Below, piece by piece: positions 32,986-42,900 of a DNA stretch of 64,000 nucleotides. A program made the translations under genes and the position numbers. Source of the DNA: UBA1413 sp964567485 (GTDB taxonomy: Bacteria; Bacteroidota; Bacteroidia; Bacteroidales; Prolixibacteraceae); contig CAZMMX010000016.1 of assembly GCA_964567485.1 (NCBI GenBank), positions 7,376 to 71,375 of the forward strand, written 5' to 3'. Under the pieces are notes generated by a model. It saw nothing but the letters and a program-made list of their open reading frames with translations, was not told where the DNA came from and searched no databases. How positions within the stretch are numbered: position 1 is the stretch's first letter; every line of letters begins with the position of its first letter.

Positions 32986-33772
32986 GGTAATCTCTGATCA
33001 TGGAGTCATAGGCTTCGGCCAGCCGGTTCACCAGCGGGTGTGCCGGGGAGTAGCAGAATTCCCCGGCCCGGCAGAGAGGAAGCACCTTCGGAGAAGTTCC
33101 CGTCAGAAAGGCAGCTTCTGCGTGCGGCAGTTCTTCCAAGGCCAGACTACGGGTTTCCACCCGTAATCCCTCCCTGTGGATCAGCGCCAGCACCTTTTGT
33201 CGGGTAATGCCGGGGAGGATCTCATCGGCCGGCGCTGTCAGGAGAATCCCTTCCTTCACAAAGAAGAGATTGGATCGGCTTCCCTCGGTGATATTTCCAT
33301 CGCGGTTCACCAGCAACACCTCATATACCCCGAGCTCCCTGATCATCCGGTCGGCCTCTTGCCGCAATCCAGCCTGGACCACCTTGGCATTGGGATCATG
33401 ACGCTCGGCAGCCAGCAAACCACAGGCGACGCCCCGGCGGTACTCCTCTTCCCCAGGGTAGTGGTGGGGAATGAAGTAAGCCAGGAACTTACCCGCAGGC
33501 CGCCAGCTCCACGAAAAACGGATGTTCCCCTCCTGCACGCCGTTGACCGTCGTCAACTCACGCAGCAACCTCACGATGGTCGCCTTGTCCAGGAGAATCT
33601 CGAGGTGACAAAGCCACGCCGAGTGAAAAAAACGGTCGAGATGATCCTCCAGAAACAACGGAACCCCTTCCATCACCCTCACCACCTCGTAAATCTCCAC
33701 CCCCGCGGGTGGCATATACGCCGTCACCTCCCTGACCGCCAAATCCTCAATATAATAGCTATGCTTCAGCAT
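32969..33772 (-). CDS. Class IV aminotransferase (BCAT/4-amino-4-deoxychorismate lyase-like)
   Basis: PLP enzyme of fold IV, 267 residues. The N-terminal half includes IYEVVRVMEGVPLFLEDHLDRFF, a standard opening of the family. The PLP lysine is Lys130 (PNAKVVQAGLR), and Glu163 in ITEGSRSNLFF is the conserved residue that contacts the pyridine nitrogen; the spacing matches branched-chain aminotransferase. Then LLTAPADEILPGITRQKVLAL and FLTGTSPKVLPL form the phosphate and substrate loops. The family includes branched-chain aminotransferase, D-amino-acid aminotransferase and PabC lyase. The protein is shorter than most IlvE proteins, so the reaction cannot be fixed; a PabC- or D-amino-acid-type role is possible. 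Confidence 0.85.
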   Translation of the reverse strand: MLKHSYYIEDLAVREVTAYMPPAGVEIYEVVRVMEGVPLFLEDHLDRFFHSAWLCHLEILLDKATIVRLLRELTTVNGVQEGNIRFSWSWRPAGKFLAYFIPHHYPGEEEYRRGVACGLLAAERHDPNAKVVQAGLRQEADRMIRELGVYEVLLVNRDGNITEGSRSNLFFVKEGILLTAPADEILPGITRQKVLALIHREGLRVETRSLALEELPHAEAAFLTGTSPKVLPLCRAGEFCYSPAHPLVNRLAEAYDSMIRDYLEKNR

Positions 33773-34079
33773 TCTCCTCTGGTTAATTTAAGATAAACGA
33801 ATTTAGCCATTATTTCAGGAATTGCCCCCGGGACAAGAAAAAATCGCCACATCAGAATAAAGGTACTGAAACACCCTCTGGCGTTTCAGCAAAGAGAAAT
33901 TCACCGGCAGAGAACATGAAAATGGCCCCTGGTGGTAGAAGAACAACAGAAACTGAGGAACAACCAGTTTGATCCTCTGATCAGGGTAAATACCCTATTT
34001 TTTTCGTAATTTCACCCCTTGGCAACCCGGGGGTTATCGCTCCTGTTGCCCGATACGGCAGACCATAAAACGAACACCC
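33773..34079. other. Intergenic region upstream of the hybrid regulator
   Basis: About 307 bases, divergent between the aminotransferase and the regulator. It contains a hairpin CTGAAAC/GTTTCAG (33866-33872 with 33883-33889) and an AT-rich stretch around 33990-34012 with a partial -7-like element. No gene is seen. Confidence 0.4.
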
Positions 34080-37000
34080 TTGAAAAGTAAAACTGTCTTA
34101 CGGCTCTTTCTGGCCTTTCTGATCACAGGATGGGTAGCTCCCGTGGTTTCCTCTGCCCAGGGGAACACCTTCAGTTTCGAATATTTCTCGCAGGAGGATG
34201 GGCTGAGTAACAATCAGGTGCAGTGCATTTTCCAGGACAAGAGAGGGTTTATGTGGTTCGGCACCAGCCAGGGAATCAACCGTTTTGATGGCTACCGCTT
34301 CACCAGGTTTGTCAGCAAACCCGGGGATACCACCTCGTTGCGGGGTAACCTGGTCAGGACTATTTGCGAAGACTCGCGGGGAATGCTCTACGCCGGAACA
34401 GAAAACGGAGGGCTCAACCTTTTCGACCGTGAAAAGGAGACCTTTATCCCGGTTTTCAACTCTTTCGGTGAGGAAGTCCCCGACAATGTTTCCGTCAACG
34501 AAATCAGGGAGGACGAACAGCAACGGCTATGGATCGGCACTGACAACGGCGTGTGGCGCTATATCCCCGGGAAGGAACTCATCCATATCCATCCCCGTCA
34601 GACACCGGAAAACCTCCCCTTTGACCATGCCTTTGTCAGGGTGATGACCTTCGGAGAGCATGGAAAACTATGGCTGGGCACCAATAGCGGCGTTTTTCTC
34701 CTCGACACCGCCACCCTGGAAATCAACGCCTATCCCCTCCCGGTGCCTCCCTCCCACAACGAAGAGGTATGGAGCCTCTTCACCGATAACGATGGTAAGA
34801 TATGGGCCGGCACCTATGACAACGGAGTCTTCATCATTAACAAGGAGGGCCAACTGGAGAGCCATTTCTTTCCTGATCCCGCCAATAACAGGAGTCGCAC
34901 GGTGAGGGCCATCGCCCGTGACAGGAAGGGAAACTACTGGCTGGGAACCCGCGGAGGCCTCTATATCTACACCCCCGGAAAAGGGATCACCGGCACCTAT
35001 GCCCATGATGAAAGGGAAGCCCGCAGCCTCTCGGGTAACTCGGTCCTCGACATCTTCCACGACCGCCATGGAGATACCTGGATCGGCACCCGAACAGGCA
35101 TCAACTTCCTGATTCACAGTAAGCAACAATTCCGGAATTTCAGAGCCATGCCCCATGACCGGCGCTATCTCAACAGCAACCAAATATGGGCTTTCCACAT
35201 CGGCCCCGACGGGAAAATATGGATTGGCACCGAAGATGGAGGCGTTAACATTTATGACCCCATCACCCAAACTTTCGACTACCTTGTTAACACCCCCGGA
35301 AATCCCGCCACCCTCTCTTCCAACTGCATCAAGGACTTCCTCGAAGATGGCCAAGGACACCTGATGATCGCCACCTTCAGGGGAGGGATCAACCTCCTGG
35401 ACCAGCGAACAGGAAAGATCACCCACCTCCGGAATATTCCGGGAGACGAAAGCTCTCTCTCCGACGACCGCGCCTGGTGTCTCTTTCGCGACAGCCGGGG
35501 GCAGATATGGACAGGGACCACCTCGGGCATGGACCTTTATGACCCCGTTACCCGGAAGTTCACCCCCTTCAGGGAACTGGGAAGAAACATCCAGGTCAAC
35601 TGGATCAACGAAGACCACGACGGCAACCTCTGGATTGGCGCCCGTGACGAACTCATCATCTACCACCCCGACTCCCGCCGTTGCTTCCGGCATCCCGAGA
35701 ATACCCGTGATTTCCTCCAGGACTCCTCAAACCGGATATGGATCGCCACCCTCACCCGGGGGCTGGCCCTTTATTCCGCGGAAGAAGGAGCCCTCCGCTG
35801 CTTCACGGAAGACGACGGTCTGGCCAACAACCAAGCCATCAGCATCCTCGAAGATGACCACCACTTCCTCTGGATCGGCACCTCCAACGGCCTCTCCCGC
35901 TTCAATCCCGAAACCGGCTATTTCCAGACCTTCTCCGGAAAAGACGGTCTCCAGAACAGCCAGTTCAATTACGGGGCGGCCCTGAAAACCAGCGAAGGAA
36001 AACTCCTTTTCGGGGGCATTTCAGGCTTCAACATCTTTGACCCCCAAGAGGTCATCGTCCATGAGGCCGGAGCTCCCATGGTGCTGACGGAATTGCGCCT
36101 CTTCAACAAAAAAGTGGAAATCGGCCAGGACCGCAAACCTGTGCTCCCCAGAAGCATTACGGAAACGCGCGCCATCACCCTCCCCTTTAACCAGAAAGTC
36201 ATCACCATCGAATACGCCGCCCTCAATTACGTCAACTCCCCAAATAATCTCTACTCTTACTTTCTCGAGGGCTTCGACAAAAACTGGACCGACCCCTCGC
36301 CCCTCAGGTCGGCAACCTATACCAACCTGAACCCGGGAGACTACACCTTTCATGTGAAAAGCGTCATCCCCGGAGTGCCCGATGCCGGAAATGACATCAC
36401 CCTGAAAATCAGCATCCTCCCGCCCTTTCGGAAAACAGGAATCTTCAAACTGCTCACCCTCCTGGTGGTCGCCCTGCTCATTTATGCCCTTCTCCGCTTC
36501 ATGATCAACCGGGAAAAACTCGAAAACGAACTGGCCTTCGAAAAGATCAAGGCCCGGAAACTCCACGAACTCGACATGCTGAAGCTGAGGTTCTTCACCA
36601 ATATTTCACACGAAATCAGGACGCCTCTGACCCTCATTCTCGGACCCCTCGAGAAGATCCGTAACCGGCAGGTCTCCCCCGGCCAAATGGAGCCCCTGCT
36701 AGAAATCATGCACCGTAATGCACGTCAGCTCAACCAACTGATCAACCAGATCCTGGACTTCAGAAAACTGGAATCGGGGAGCCTCAAACCCGAGTTGGCC
36801 GACGGTGAGCTCGTGACTTTCATGCAGGGCATCGTCGCCCAATTCGACCATCTGGCCCGGGAAAAAGAGATCAGATATTCCTTCAACTCCCTGGTCGACA
36901 AAATCTACTGCCGCTTCGACGCCGACAAGACCGAGAAAATTGTGAGCAACCTCCTCTCGAATGCTTTCAAGTTTACGGAAAAGGAAGGTAAGGTCACCGT

Positions 37001-38150
37001 GACCCTGGCCCTGGTGGTCGACAGCACTTCCGGCAACACAGAGAAGGGCGACGACGGCAGCCATTTCATTGAGCTCAGCGTCAGGGACAGCGGCCGCGGA
37101 ATCCCAGCCAGCCAGCTCGATAAGATCTTCATACGGTTTTTCCAGTCGGGTGAAAAAAACAATATCCCCGGAACAGGAATAGGCCTGGCCCTGGTCAATG
37201 AACTGGTCAAACTGCTCGGCGGGGAGATTTTTGTAAAGAGCAAGCCGGAACAGGGCTCCCGATTCACGGTCAGGCTTCCCTATCTGGAAGCAGAAAACCC
37301 ACCCGCAACAGAACTCTGCAGCGACGAACCGGAAATCGCAAGAACCGGAACGCCCTCCCAAAATGAAGAAGAGAGAAGATTCCGGGAAAAAATCATGCTG
37401 ATCATCGAAGACAATGCCGATGTGAGGCTCTTCATCCGCAGCCACTTCGAAAATATCTACACGGTGGTGGAAGCCTCCGATGGCCAGCAGGGATGGGAGG
37501 AAGCCCTGAAAAACATCCCCGATATCATCCTCTGTGATATTATGATGCCCCGGGTCGACGGTTATGAACTGCTGCGCAGAATCAAAAACGACGAGAGGAC
37601 CTCCCATATTCCGGTCATCCTGCTCACGGCCCTCAATTCCCGCGAAAATGAGATGGAAGGCCTCTCGGGGGGTGCCGACGACTACATCGTCAAACCCTTC
37701 GACCTCGCCCTGCTGCAAACAAAAATCGAGAATATCCTCTCCATCAGGCAGTCGCTCAAAGACCGCTATTCGGGAGAAGTCATCCTGCAACCCCGCAATG
37801 TTTTGATCACCACCCACGATGAGCGGTTCCTGAAAAAGGCCATAGAAATCGTCGAAAGAAACATCGCTGACCCTGACCTCGACATCGAAAGGTTCTCGGC
37901 AGAAGCCGGGGTGAGCCGCATGCAGCTATACCGCAAACTGGGGGCCATCACCGACATGACGGTCAGGGAATTTACCAGGGACATACGCCTTAAAAGAGCC
38001 GCCCAGCTGCTACAGCAGAAAAATATGAACGTCTCGGAAATCGCCTGGGCCACCGGCTTCCGCGACCCTTCCCACTTCCGCAAATGCTTCCGCCAGAAAT
38101 TCGGCATGAGCGCTACCGAATATGCCGAATTACCTGCAGGCGAAGAGTGA
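34080..38150 (+). CDS. Hybrid two-component system sensor/regulator (HTCS) of the pectin locus
   Basis: One-protein sensor and transcription factor, 1356 residues. The start appears to be TTG at 34080, directly before a signal peptide (LFLAFLITGWVAPVVSSAQ). A periplasmic sensor made of many two-component-propeller repeats (WFGTSQGINRFDG, LWIGTDNGVWRY, IWIGTEDGGVNIYD and so on, about 40-690) is followed by a Y_Y_Y domain (about 700-775) and a membrane helix (LLTLLVVALLIYALLRF). Then come a histidine kinase with phospho-acceptor His844 (NISHEIRTPL) and an ATPase domain, a receiver domain with Asp1153 (ILCDIMMPRVDG), and an AraC-type HTH (about 1250-1345). It should sense pectin fragments and activate the downstream genes, which begin about 420 bases on behind a candidate operator array. 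Confidence 0.95.
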   Translation: MKSKTVLRLFLAFLITGWVAPVVSSAQGNTFSFEYFSQEDGLSNNQVQCIFQDKRGFMWFGTSQGINRFDGYRFTRFVSKPGDTTSLRGNLVRTICEDSRGMLYAGTENGGLNLFDREKETFIPVFNSFGEEVPDNVSVNEIREDEQQRLWIGTDNGVWRYIPGKELIHIHPRQTPENLPFDHAFVRVMTFGEHGKLWLGTNSGVFLLDTATLEINAYPLPVPPSHNEEVWSLFTDNDGKIWAGTYDNGVFIINKEGQLESHFFPDPANNRSRTVRAIARDRKGNYWLGTRGGLYIYTPGKGITGTYAHDEREARSLSGNSVLDIFHDRHGDTWIGTRTGINFLIHSKQQFRNFRAMPHDRRYLNSNQIWAFHIGPDGKIWIGTEDGGVNIYDPITQTFDYLVNTPGNPATLSSNCIKDFLEDGQGHLMIATFRGGINLLDQRTGKITHLRNIPGDESSLSDDRAWCLFRDSRGQIWTGTTSGMDLYDPVTRKFTPFRELGRNIQVNWINEDHDGNLWIGARDELIIYHPDSRRCFRHPENTRDFLQDSSNRIWIATLTRGLALYSAEEGALRCFTEDDGLANNQAISILEDDHHFLWIGTSNGLSRFNPETGYFQTFSGKDGLQNSQFNYGAALKTSEGKLLFGGISGFNIFDPQEVIVHEAGAPMVLTELRLFNKKVEIGQDRKPVLPRSITETRAITLPFNQKVITIEYAALNYVNSPNNLYSYFLEGFDKNWTDPSPLRSATYTNLNPGDYTFHVKSVIPGVPDAGNDITLKISILPPFRKTGIFKLLTLLVVALLIYALLRFMINREKLENELAFEKIKARKLHELDMLKLRFFTNISHEIRTPLTLILGPLEKIRNRQVSPGQMEPLLEIMHRNARQLNQLINQILDFRKLESGSLKPELADGELVTFMQGIVAQFDHLAREKEIRYSFNSLVDKIYCRFDADKTEKIVSNLLSNAFKFTEKEGKVTVTLALVVDSTSGNTEKGDDGSHFIELSVRDSGRGIPASQLDKIFIRFFQSGEKNNIPGTGIGLALVNELVKLLGGEIFVKSKPEQGSRFTVRLPYLEAENPPATELCSDEPEIARTGTPSQNEEERRFREKIMLIIEDNADVRLFIRSHFENIYTVVEASDGQQGWEEALKNIPDIILCDIMMPRVDGYELLRRIKNDERTSHIPVILLTALNSRENEMEGLSGGADDYIVKPFDLALLQTKIENILSIRQSLKDRYSGEVILQPRNVLITTHDERFLKKAIEIVERNIADPDLDIERFSAEAGVSRMQLYRKLGAITDMTVREFTRDIRLKRAAQLLQQKNMNVSEIAWATGFRDPSHFRKCFRQKFGMSATEYAELPAGEE

Positions 38151-38208
38151 GGATCTTCTGATATTCTGATCTTCCGCCTTCCCGACGCCCCCATTCCCGA
38201 TTGAAACT

Positions 38209-38290
38209 CCCGCGGCAGAGCTGGCGGGGAATCCGATTCCGCCAAGGCATTCTTTAGTTTCGCTAACCCCGCGACAGAGCTGGCGGGGAA
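38209..38290. repeat. Two hairpin-forming 23-bp direct repeats
   Basis: CCCGCGRCAGAGCTGGCGGG-type units at 38209-38231 and 38268-38290, one mismatch apart. Each can fold through CCCGC/GCGGG with an inner CAG/CTG. They lie just downstream of the regulator gene and may act as RNA-end structures or be dispersed repeats. Confidence 0.5.
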
Positions 38291-38333
38291 ACGAATCCCG
38301 GTGAACCGGGATGAGTTCGACGGGATTCAGCAC

Positions 38334-38416
38334 GGGAGCAGCCTTAAACAGAGAACAGGCCATCATGCTTAACTGGCACGGATAAAGGATGTAGTCAATG
38401 CACTCACCGGAATTCA
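38334..38416 (+). repeat. 83-bp direct repeat, left copy flanking the pectin genes
   Basis: Aligns without gaps to 61245-61327 with seven mismatches in 83 bases. The region is non-coding. It lies between the regulator and the operator array, so the two copies bracket all structural genes of the pectin locus. Confidence 0.75.
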
Positions 38417-38445
38417 AGACTTAAGAGGTAAGATTTTTCCTATCT

Positions 38446-38536
38446 GGGAAAAGTATCCCCGCTTTTTGGGAAGATGGACCCCCATAGGGAGGTTTTACCC
38501 CTGTCATTGGGAAACGGCAAGCCCCCTCTTTGGGAA
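38446..38536 (+). promoter_or_regulatory. Tandem GGGAA-N-CCCC array, candidate HTCS operator
   Basis: Four units of GGGRR-N(6-9)-CCCC begin at 38446, 38468, 38487 and 38509 (spacing 22, 19, 22), with a fifth half-site GGGAA at 38532. The near two-helical-turn phasing places all sites on one face of the DNA, directly in front of a TAACTTTG promoter element. AraC-type regulators commonly use repeated sites of this kind; binding by the adjacent regulator is inferred. Confidence 0.55.
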
Positions 38537-38544
38537 TTATGGTC

Positions 38545-38552
38545 TAACTTTG
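38545..38552 (+). promoter_or_regulatory. -7 promoter element of the pectin locus
   Basis: TAACTTTG fits TAnnTTTG, right behind the GGGAA-N-CCCC array and 22 bases before a small membrane-peptide frame. No -33 TTTG at standard spacing, as expected for an activator-dependent promoter. Confidence 0.5.
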
Positions 38553-38574
38553 ACTATAATCAAATACTCACCTG

Positions 38575-38679
38575 ATGGAGGATAAAAGCAAGGAGATAAG
38601 AAGGCTTTCCGCTCTTATTATGCTCATCACCGTAAGCCTCATTGCCGTCCTGGTGGCCCTCATCTTGATTACCCTTTGA
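38575..38679 (+). CDS. Predicted 34-aa single-pass membrane peptide
   Basis: A small frame starting at ATG 38575, just after the promoter element, encodes a charged N-terminus (MEDKSKEIRR) followed by a hydrophobic helix (LITVSLIAVLVALILITL) and a stop. The pattern of a short basic head and a single membrane helix is what a genuine small membrane protein looks like, and its position is first in the transcript. Too short to assign a family; it could be a chance frame. Confidence 0.4.
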   Translation: MEDKSKEIRRLSALIMLITVSLIAVLVALILITL

Positions 38680-38739
38680 CCATCATGAAATCGAAACAGC
38701 GCTAAAACAGAACGACAGAAATAACTAAACCAGAAAAAT

Positions 38740-39951
38740 ATGACCATTGAAACCAGGAAAAATCATCTACCAACGTTACTGATCCTGTTGGCCATGGCCA
38801 TGTCGGCGCTTCCCGTATATGCCTGCAGGCCTAAAGTGCAAGGTCTTGACATGGCCGTAAAAATGGCCTCTTCGGAGATGCGCCACTTCCCCGATATCCT
38901 CGGTGTCGACTACAATAACCGTCCCGTCTGGAACTACACCCAGGGTCTCATTGCCCAATCGATGATGGAGGTTTTTGCAGCTACCGGGAACAAAGCCTTT
39001 TACGATTACGGGCGCAGCTATGCCGACAAAATGATCGATGAGGGGGGAAATATCCAGGGGTACAAACCCCAGGAGTACAATATCGACCGCCTGAATTCCG
39101 GGAAGTTTCTCTTTGGCCTCTATGAGGAAACCCGCGATGATCGTTATAAAAAGGCCCTATTCCATCTGAGGGAGCAGTTGAAAACTCATCCCCGCACATC
39201 GGAAGGGGGGTTCTGGCACAAACAGGTCTATACCCACCAGATGTGGCTCGACGGCCTATACATGGGAGCCCCCTTTTATGCCCGTTTTGCCCGTGACTTC
39301 GGGGAACCGGAAGCCTTCAACGACATCATCAACCAGTTCTCCATCGTCCACAGGCATACCTATAATGGCGCTTCCGGCCTCAACTACCACGGATGGGATG
39401 AGAGCCGGGAGCAGAAATGGGCCGACCCCGAAACCGGATGCTCCCCTCACTTCTGGGGAAGGGCAATGGGCTGGTATGCCATGGCCCTGGTCGACGTACT
39501 CGACTACATCCCTGCCGATCATCCGCGGCGCGGCGAAATCCTCGCCATCCTGAAACAGGTGGCCGCTGGTGTTGCACGCCACCAGGATAAAAAAAGCGGA
39601 CTCTGGTACCAGGTGATGGACCTGGGAGGTCGCCAGGGTAACTACCTCGAAGCGACCGCCTCCTCCATGTTCACTTATGCCCTGCTCAAGGGCGTCCGCA
39701 GGGGATACCTCCCCAAAAAATACAGAAACACCGCCATCAGGGGATATAACGGGATCATCAGCCATCTGATCCAAGACAATGGTGACGGCACCATCAGCCT
39801 TACCCGGTGCTGCTCAGTGGCCGGATTGGGGGGCAAACCCTACCGCGACGGCTCCTATGCCTATTATATCGGTGAACCGGTTCGCGACAACGACCCCAAA
39901 GGAGTAGGCCCCTTTATCCTCGCCAGCCTTGAAATTCACAACATCCAGTAA
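38740..39951 (+). CDS. GH105 unsaturated rhamnogalacturonyl/galacturonyl hydrolase
   Basis: Removes the delta-4,5-unsaturated uronic acid left at the non-reducing end of pectin oligosaccharides by lyases. The 403-residue protein has a signal peptide (LILLAMAMSALPVYA) and an (alpha/alpha)6 barrel. Asp116 (EYNIDRLNSGK) and Asp171 (MWLDGLYMG) are 55 residues apart, the same spacing as the catalytic pair known in YteR. The HHFWGRAMGWYAMALVDVLD-type block (here SPHFWGRAMGW) and the SYAYYIGEPVRDNDPKG C-terminal signature also fit GH105. First enzyme gene behind the operator and 20 bases before the first SusC, so probably co-transcribed. The enzyme should be periplasmic. Confidence 0.92.
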   Translation: MTIETRKNHLPTLLILLAMAMSALPVYACRPKVQGLDMAVKMASSEMRHFPDILGVDYNNRPVWNYTQGLIAQSMMEVFAATGNKAFYDYGRSYADKMIDEGGNIQGYKPQEYNIDRLNSGKFLFGLYEETRDDRYKKALFHLREQLKTHPRTSEGGFWHKQVYTHQMWLDGLYMGAPFYARFARDFGEPEAFNDIINQFSIVHRHTYNGASGLNYHGWDESREQKWADPETGCSPHFWGRAMGWYAMALVDVLDYIPADHPRRGEILAILKQVAAGVARHQDKKSGLWYQVMDLGGRQGNYLEATASSMFTYALLKGVRRGYLPKKYRNTAIRGYNGIISHLIQDNGDGTISLTRCCSVAGLGGKPYRDGSYAYYIGEPVRDNDPKGVGPFILASLEIHNIQ

Positions 39952-39970
39952 TTTACTAATAATCTAATCT

Positions 39971-42900
39971 ATGACTAACTTAATCGCAATGCTGACTAAG
40001 AAGAGTTTACAGCCGGCAGCCTTCCGAATGCTGCTGGGAGGTATGCTTCTTTTTCTGACAACCGTCGTGGTGGCCCAGAACGTGAACGTCACGGGAAAAG
40101 TTACCAGTGCCACCAACGGGGAGGGAATCCCCGGAGCCAACGTCGTGGTGAAAGGAACCACCATGGGGACCATCACCGATAGTGATGGCAATTATGCTTT
40201 ATCGGTACCCACTAACGGCACCCTTGTCGTTTCCTTCGTCGGTTTCTACACCGAGGAAGTGGCCGTGGCCGGCAGAAGCGTCATTAATGTGACGATGAAT
40301 GAAGAATCCTTTGGTCTCGACGAGGTGGTGGCCATCGGCTATGGAGTCGTCAGGAAAAGGGACCTCACGGGGGCTGTCTCCTCGGTAAAAGCCGACGACA
40401 TTGCCCGCACGACCACCAGCAATGCCATGCAGGCCATGCAGGCCCGGGTTCCCGGCCTTGATATCCAGCAATCGAACGGACAGGCAGGTGCCGGGGTCTC
40501 CCTGACCCTGCGGGGTAACCGCTCTATCTCGGCTTCCAACTCACCCCTGATCCTCGTCGACGGTATCGCCTATGGCTCCACCCTTGACATCAACCCCTCC
40601 GACATCGAATCCATGGAAGTGCTTAAAGACGCCTCCTCAACAGCCATCTACGGAACCCGCGGTGCCAACGGGGTCATCCTGATCACCACAAAACGGGGAA
40701 AGGAAGGCCGCACCAAAGTAAGCCTCAACAGCTACCTCTCCTCCAATATCCCCACTCATGTTCCCCAGATGATGTATGGCGAAAAAGAGGTCCAACGCCT
40801 TATTGACAAAGCCAACTACCAGGCCGACGCCAAGACAGGGAACTGGGGTACCAGCAACCTCCCCGTGGAACAGGTGCTGACCGAAAACCTCGAGGACTTC
40901 ACCGAAATGGAAATTTACCAGGATGGCTCCTATACCGACTGGCTCGACCTGATCCTCCAAAACGGACTGACCCAGAATTACGAACTCTCCGTTTCGGGAG
41001 GAAGTGCCAATACCAACTTCAACCTCTCCCTGGGGACTATGTTCGACGAAGGTCTGATGAATAAGGATATGATGGACCGCTACAATGCCAAGATCACCCT
41101 CGACCACAAAATCAGCGATATCTTCAAGGCAGGAACCAGCATGCTCTACACCTATAAGGACCACGATGCCCGCAACTCCAGTGTTTTCGGACAATCCCTG
41201 AAAATGACCACCATCACCCATGCCTATACCCAGGAGGGGAACCTCATTTTCACGCCCAACCCGAGGTATGCCGCCCATGCCAACCCCCTGCTCGACGAAA
41301 CCGAGGGAGCCTTCGAACACAACGTCGAAACCACCCGATTCTTCGGAAATGTATACGCCGAAGTGACCCCTCTGAAAAACCTTCTCCTGAAATCCACTTA
41401 TGCCCTCGACCGGCGCAACGTGCGTGACGGACAATACCAGGACTACCAGAGCGTGGGAAGGTACCAATCACCGGGAACCAGCTACATCAACTCCACCTAC
41501 AACAACAACACCGGGTACACCTGGGAGAATACCCTCAATTACACGACCAACTTCGGAGGATCGAAACACGATATCAACTTCCTGCTGGGGCATAGCATGG
41601 CCCAGAGTGTTTTTGAACAGACGAATACCCAGGGAGATGCCGGCAGGGAACATTACTACACCAGCCTCTTTTACGACCTGTCCAAGATCAGCACCGAAAC
41701 CAGCACCAGCACCTATACCAAGTCGTCCCTTCTCTCCTATTTCAGCCGCGTCAACTACAAATTCCACGAGAGATACCTTCTGACCGCTTCCCTGCGTGCC
41801 GATGGATCCTCGACATTGGCAGAAAATCACAAATGGGGCTATTTCCCCTCGCTGGCGGCGGCCTGGCGCATCAATGAGGAGCCGTTTCTGGCCCCAGCAC
41901 GCGACTGGCTCACCAACCTGAAATTCAGAGCATCATGGGGCCGGTCAGGAAATGCGGCCGTGGATCCCTACAGCACCCTCACCTCACTGAGTACCAACCT
42001 TATCTACTACTACCTCGACGGCAAGGACATCCCGGGAAATATCCCCAGCACCATGGGAAACAAGGAGCTGAAGTGGGAAACCACCAGCGTGCTCGATTTC
42101 GGAATCGACTTCGGCATTCTGGACAACCGCATTTCAGGGAGCATCGATTACTACATGAGCAAAACCGATGACCTCCTCTACCTGAAGAGTGCTCCTCCCT
42201 CCTCGGTATTCCCCAGTGTACTGGCTAACATCGGCTCCACCGAAGGACAAGGCCTCGAAGTAGCCCTGAACACCCTGGCCGTGAAATCCCGGAAATTCAA
42301 CTGGGACATCAACTGGAGCTACTCGACCTCGAAAGACAAAATCACGAACCTTTCAGAAGGTGTCGAAAGAAACATCAGCGGCACTTCCGGCCAGATCGTG
42401 GGAAAACCGGTTTCCATCTTTTACGACTATGAGGCCGACGGGAACTGGAATGTGGGTGAATTCGACACCTACAAAGCCGCATGGGAAGCACGCCATCCAG
42501 AAGAAGCAATTGGATTTGTGGCTGCCTATGGTGCCCCCGGAACCATCAAAATCATCGACCGCAACGATGATGGCCAACTCGACGATGAGGACAAAATCGT
42601 CATTGGGCGCTCTCCCAAACATATCTTCGGCATGAATAACAGCTTCTCCTACGGGGACTTCTCTCTTTCGGTACTCCTCTTCGCCCGTCTGGGGGGATAT
42701 ATCGCCTATGACATGAACACCCAGCTCAACTACGAAACCGCCAACTGGGGAGACCTCGACTACTGGAGTTTTACCAACACCGGGGCCAAATTCCCGAGTC
42801 CGGGAGCTGCAAGTACCACTTACGGCAGCTATGGCTCTTCCCTGCGGTATGAAAAAGCCGATTATATCAAGATCAAGGATATCACCCTGGCGTACAACCT

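Noticed and set aside
34080..38150. Regulation of the glucan locus by the hybrid regulator
   Set aside because: The regulator is more than 20 kb from the glucan genes and directly adjoins the pectin genes; I saw no GGGAA-N-CCCC array upstream of the first SusC within the window.
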